Source of the DNA: Methylibium petroleiphilum PM1 | Lineage (GTDB): Bacteria; Pseudomonadota; Gammaproteobacteria; Burkholderiales; Burkholderiaceae_C | Assembly (NCBI RefSeq): GCF_000015725.1 | Contig: NC_008825.1 | Span: 1,736,001 to 1,800,000 of the forward strand | DNA: 64,000 bases | Reading direction: 5' to 3' | Part shown: piece by piece, positions 62,642 through 64,000 of the stretch | Layout of the letters: each line of letters begins with the position of its first letter | How positions within the stretch are numbered: the stretch's first letter is position 1 | Notes under the pieces: model-generated | Seen by the model: only the letters and a program-made list of their open reading frames with translations | What the model was told of the DNA's origin: nothing | Databases searched by the model: none | Program-made: the position numbers and the translations under genes

Positions 62642-63402
62642 TACTTGCCCACCGCCACGAAGACCGCCTTGATGAATTCCTGGTGCCCTTCGACGCGAAG
62701 GCCGACGTAATGCTGCGGCACAGGACCCGCATACGCCTGCAAGTTCACCTTTAGGAACTTCAAGGGGTCGTTACCTGAGAAGGTAAAGAGCATGTGTGAG
62801 ATCTGAGATGGGCGAATGCCTTCCTTGAGCTGTGCCTTGTCCAGAGCATCGCCCAGCGCGGTGTCGCCAGCCTCATTCGCCCGATCGGCAACGAAGGCAA
62901 GCGCATGTGGTGACGGCAGTCCGTTGTTGGCCGAAAGCGCCGTTCTGGCCTCGTCGATCACCTCCGTACGCATCCCGGCCCGGCTCTTCACCTCAGCCTT
63001 CAAAATCTTCAGCGGGCCACCCTTGGGGTCCAGCTTGAACGCCAGGACATCTTCGCCGCGCATCGACATGTTGCGATGGTCCTTCCAGCGCAAACGTTTG
63101 ATGCCAAGGCTGAATGGCGTGGCTGCGTGCACATAGGCGTTGCAAAGAATCTCGCCGAGGTCACCGGAGCGAATGGACGCCTGAGTTGGAAGCTTCTGCT
63201 CGACGTGCGCCGCGGCTGCCGGCTTCCCCAACTTCCTCAGCAGACCCGCGATTCGCTTCGGGTCTACGTAGTAGCTCGGTACGGCCTTGGCAACCGCTTC
63301 AACTGCCTGCGCCTGCTTGGTGGCGTCAACGGCCAGGCGGAGCAGCTTGTGCTTCGGTACGGATTCCTCGTTCTCTATACACCACTTCGATAGGTCCAAC
63401 AT
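62641..63402 (-). CDS. hamA: HamA, DUF1837 nuclease-like effector of the Hachiman system
   Basis: This 253-aa protein has the DUF1837 core: GDLGEILCNAYV (E84), LRWKDHRNMSMRGEDVLAF (E117/D118), and ILKAEVKSRAGM (E137, K139), forming a PD-(D/E)xK-type site. The residues of the GED and ExK parts are intact, so a catalytically active nuclease is expected. An N-terminal helical segment of about 70 residues precedes the core and is longer than in the minimal domain. It is the first gene of the operon and couples to hamB. Family knowledge: HamA nicks or cuts DNA when released by HamB and so causes abortive protection. Confidence 0.88.
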   Translation of the reverse strand: MLDLSKWCIENEESVPKHKLLRLAVDATKQAQAVEAVAKAVPSYYVDPKRIAGLLRKLGKPAAAAHVEQKLPTQASIRSGDLGEILCNAYVHAATPFSLGIKRLRWKDHRNMSMRGEDVLAFKLDPKGGPLKILKAEVKSRAGMRTEVIDEARTALSANNGLPSPHALAFVADRANEAGDTALGDALDKAQLKEGIRPSQISHMLFTFSGNDPLKFLKVNLQAYAGPVPQHYVGLRVEGHQEFIKAVFVAVGK

Positions 63403-63421
63403 GCTCCCTCTGCCGTCGTTC

Positions 63422-63439
63422 CACCCTTCTTTGAGGGTG
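63422..63439. repeat. Inverted repeat in the hamA leader
   Basis: CACCCT (63422-63427) and AGGGTG (63434-63439) flank a 6-base loop, 20 bases upstream of the hamA start codon. It could be an operator of a repressor or a leader hairpin next to the hamA Shine-Dalgarno (GAGGGAGC, minus strand). Confidence 0.4.
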
Positions 63440-63932
63440 CGAAATCAACTTCACCAGTCGTGGGACTTCTGGCCCAATTGTCCGATACCCAGGACGTCGA
63501 GAGTCGCCGAACTCCGAGCGCCGGGTTGGTTTGAGGGCGCGGCAGCGGTAGATGTGCCTCTCTTGCGGGGTCGCACCGGGGCGAATCCCGGCCTCATCGA
63601 GATGAAGCTCGCTCATGTGACACGCACTCGATGGACTGCAGGTCGAAAGTCCTTTCTGTTCGGGTTGCTTCGCGGCAAGGTGCAGCAGCTCCGGCGGCAC
63701 CGACGGCATCCAGGCGGGCTAGCAAGTCGCACTACTTCTGTACAAGTAGCGCGTCTGCGGTCATCCTGCGTGAGCTGGCCAGGTTGCTCGTTCTGCGTGC
63801 GTGGGCGCCGCCCTGTGCGAATTGGTGCGAGGTGGCGGGAAAGAAGGCATCGACTCGCTGGACCGACACCATATCCAGCTCGGTTGGCCAGTCTCGTAGA
63901 CAGGCACAGCTTCGTCGAAGCCGGCGGGAACG
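63440..63932. other. Intergenic stretch upstream of hamA
   Basis: About 490 bases in which I see no credible gene; the open frames lack ribosome binding sites and any recognisable motif. It contains one further dyad, CTACTT/AAGTAG (63732-63737 and 63744-63749), centred on CTGTAC. It probably carries the divergent promoters of hamA and the next gene. Confidence 0.5.
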
Positions 63933-64000
63933 ATGAACAGCATCGGCGCCGACCCTTCGCAGTCGGTGAGCGCGGCGCTCGCGATCCTGTCCTTCTTTCC
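63933..64000 (+). CDS. Possible start of a further gene, cut by window edge
   Basis: ATG 63933 with GGCGGGAA upstream opens a frame running to the window end: MNSIGADPSQSVSAALAILS then FF. Only 22 residues are visible, so no function can be given. It is divergent from hamA and may be a backbone or cargo gene of the same element. Confidence 0.3.
   Translation, partial: MNSIGADPSQSVSAALAILSFF

Overview
The window looks like a high-GC betaproteobacterial chromosome, most likely Burkholderiales of the Rubrivivax/Methylibium/Ideonella type. This is inferred from gene content (PhaR, an AcoR-type sigma-54 activator, the smpB/ratA/rnfH cluster, guaB and guaA) and from codon bias; no species can be named from sequence alone.

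Bases 1-15236 are ordinary core genome. On the minus strand lie thiO and thiC behind a TPP riboswitch and a recognisable promoter. Then follow a sigma-54 activator with a striking pair of perfect inverted repeats upstream, phaR, rimO, a cystathionine beta-lyase, the divergent smpB and ratA-rnfH, a DUF4124 protein, guaB, an MFS transporter and guaA.

From the 3' end of guaA onward the window is an integrated mobile element, probably an ICE or genomic island, which continues past the right edge. It opens with a P4-type tyrosine integrase preceded by five copies of a TGACGGTA repeat. A copper/silver block (about 17-40 kb) follows: cusCBA, cusRS, a multicopper oxidase/cupredoxin/CusF-type operon, copA-cueR, copZ, and a second Cu P-type ATPase with DUF2933. 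A nine-gene minus-strand operon (49.3-39.7 kb) then encodes a short CDF transporter, a transglutaminase-like protein, CzcI-like, CzcC, CzcB and CzcA proteins and a DsbA/DsbB-like pair. A CadR/PbrR-type regulator is encoded divergently. The DsbA-like gene carries an apparent frameshift. Four small exported Cys/His proteins with a shared C-x3-C motif sit among these metal genes.

Between 50 and 59 kb lie a RadC-like gene, a parDE pair fused in an operon with a CIA30-domain gene, and a mer operon without merA. They are followed by a structured non-coding stretch, an SSB-like gene, a DUF932 gene, a second toxin-antitoxin pair and an StbB/StbC-like maintenance module. These are typical of ICE or plasmid backbone.

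The last 5 kb hold a two-gene anti-phage system that I identify as Hachiman: HamA, a DUF1837 nuclease-like protein, and HamB, a 1165-aa helicase. The final 600 bases hold little beyond a possible start of another gene. Hachiman is already described. The features I consider most open are the SD-masking stem before cusC, the parDE-CIA30 operon, the hairpin cluster before ssb, the StbC/StbB/coiled-coil trio next to Hachiman, and the repeated small C-x3-C proteins.
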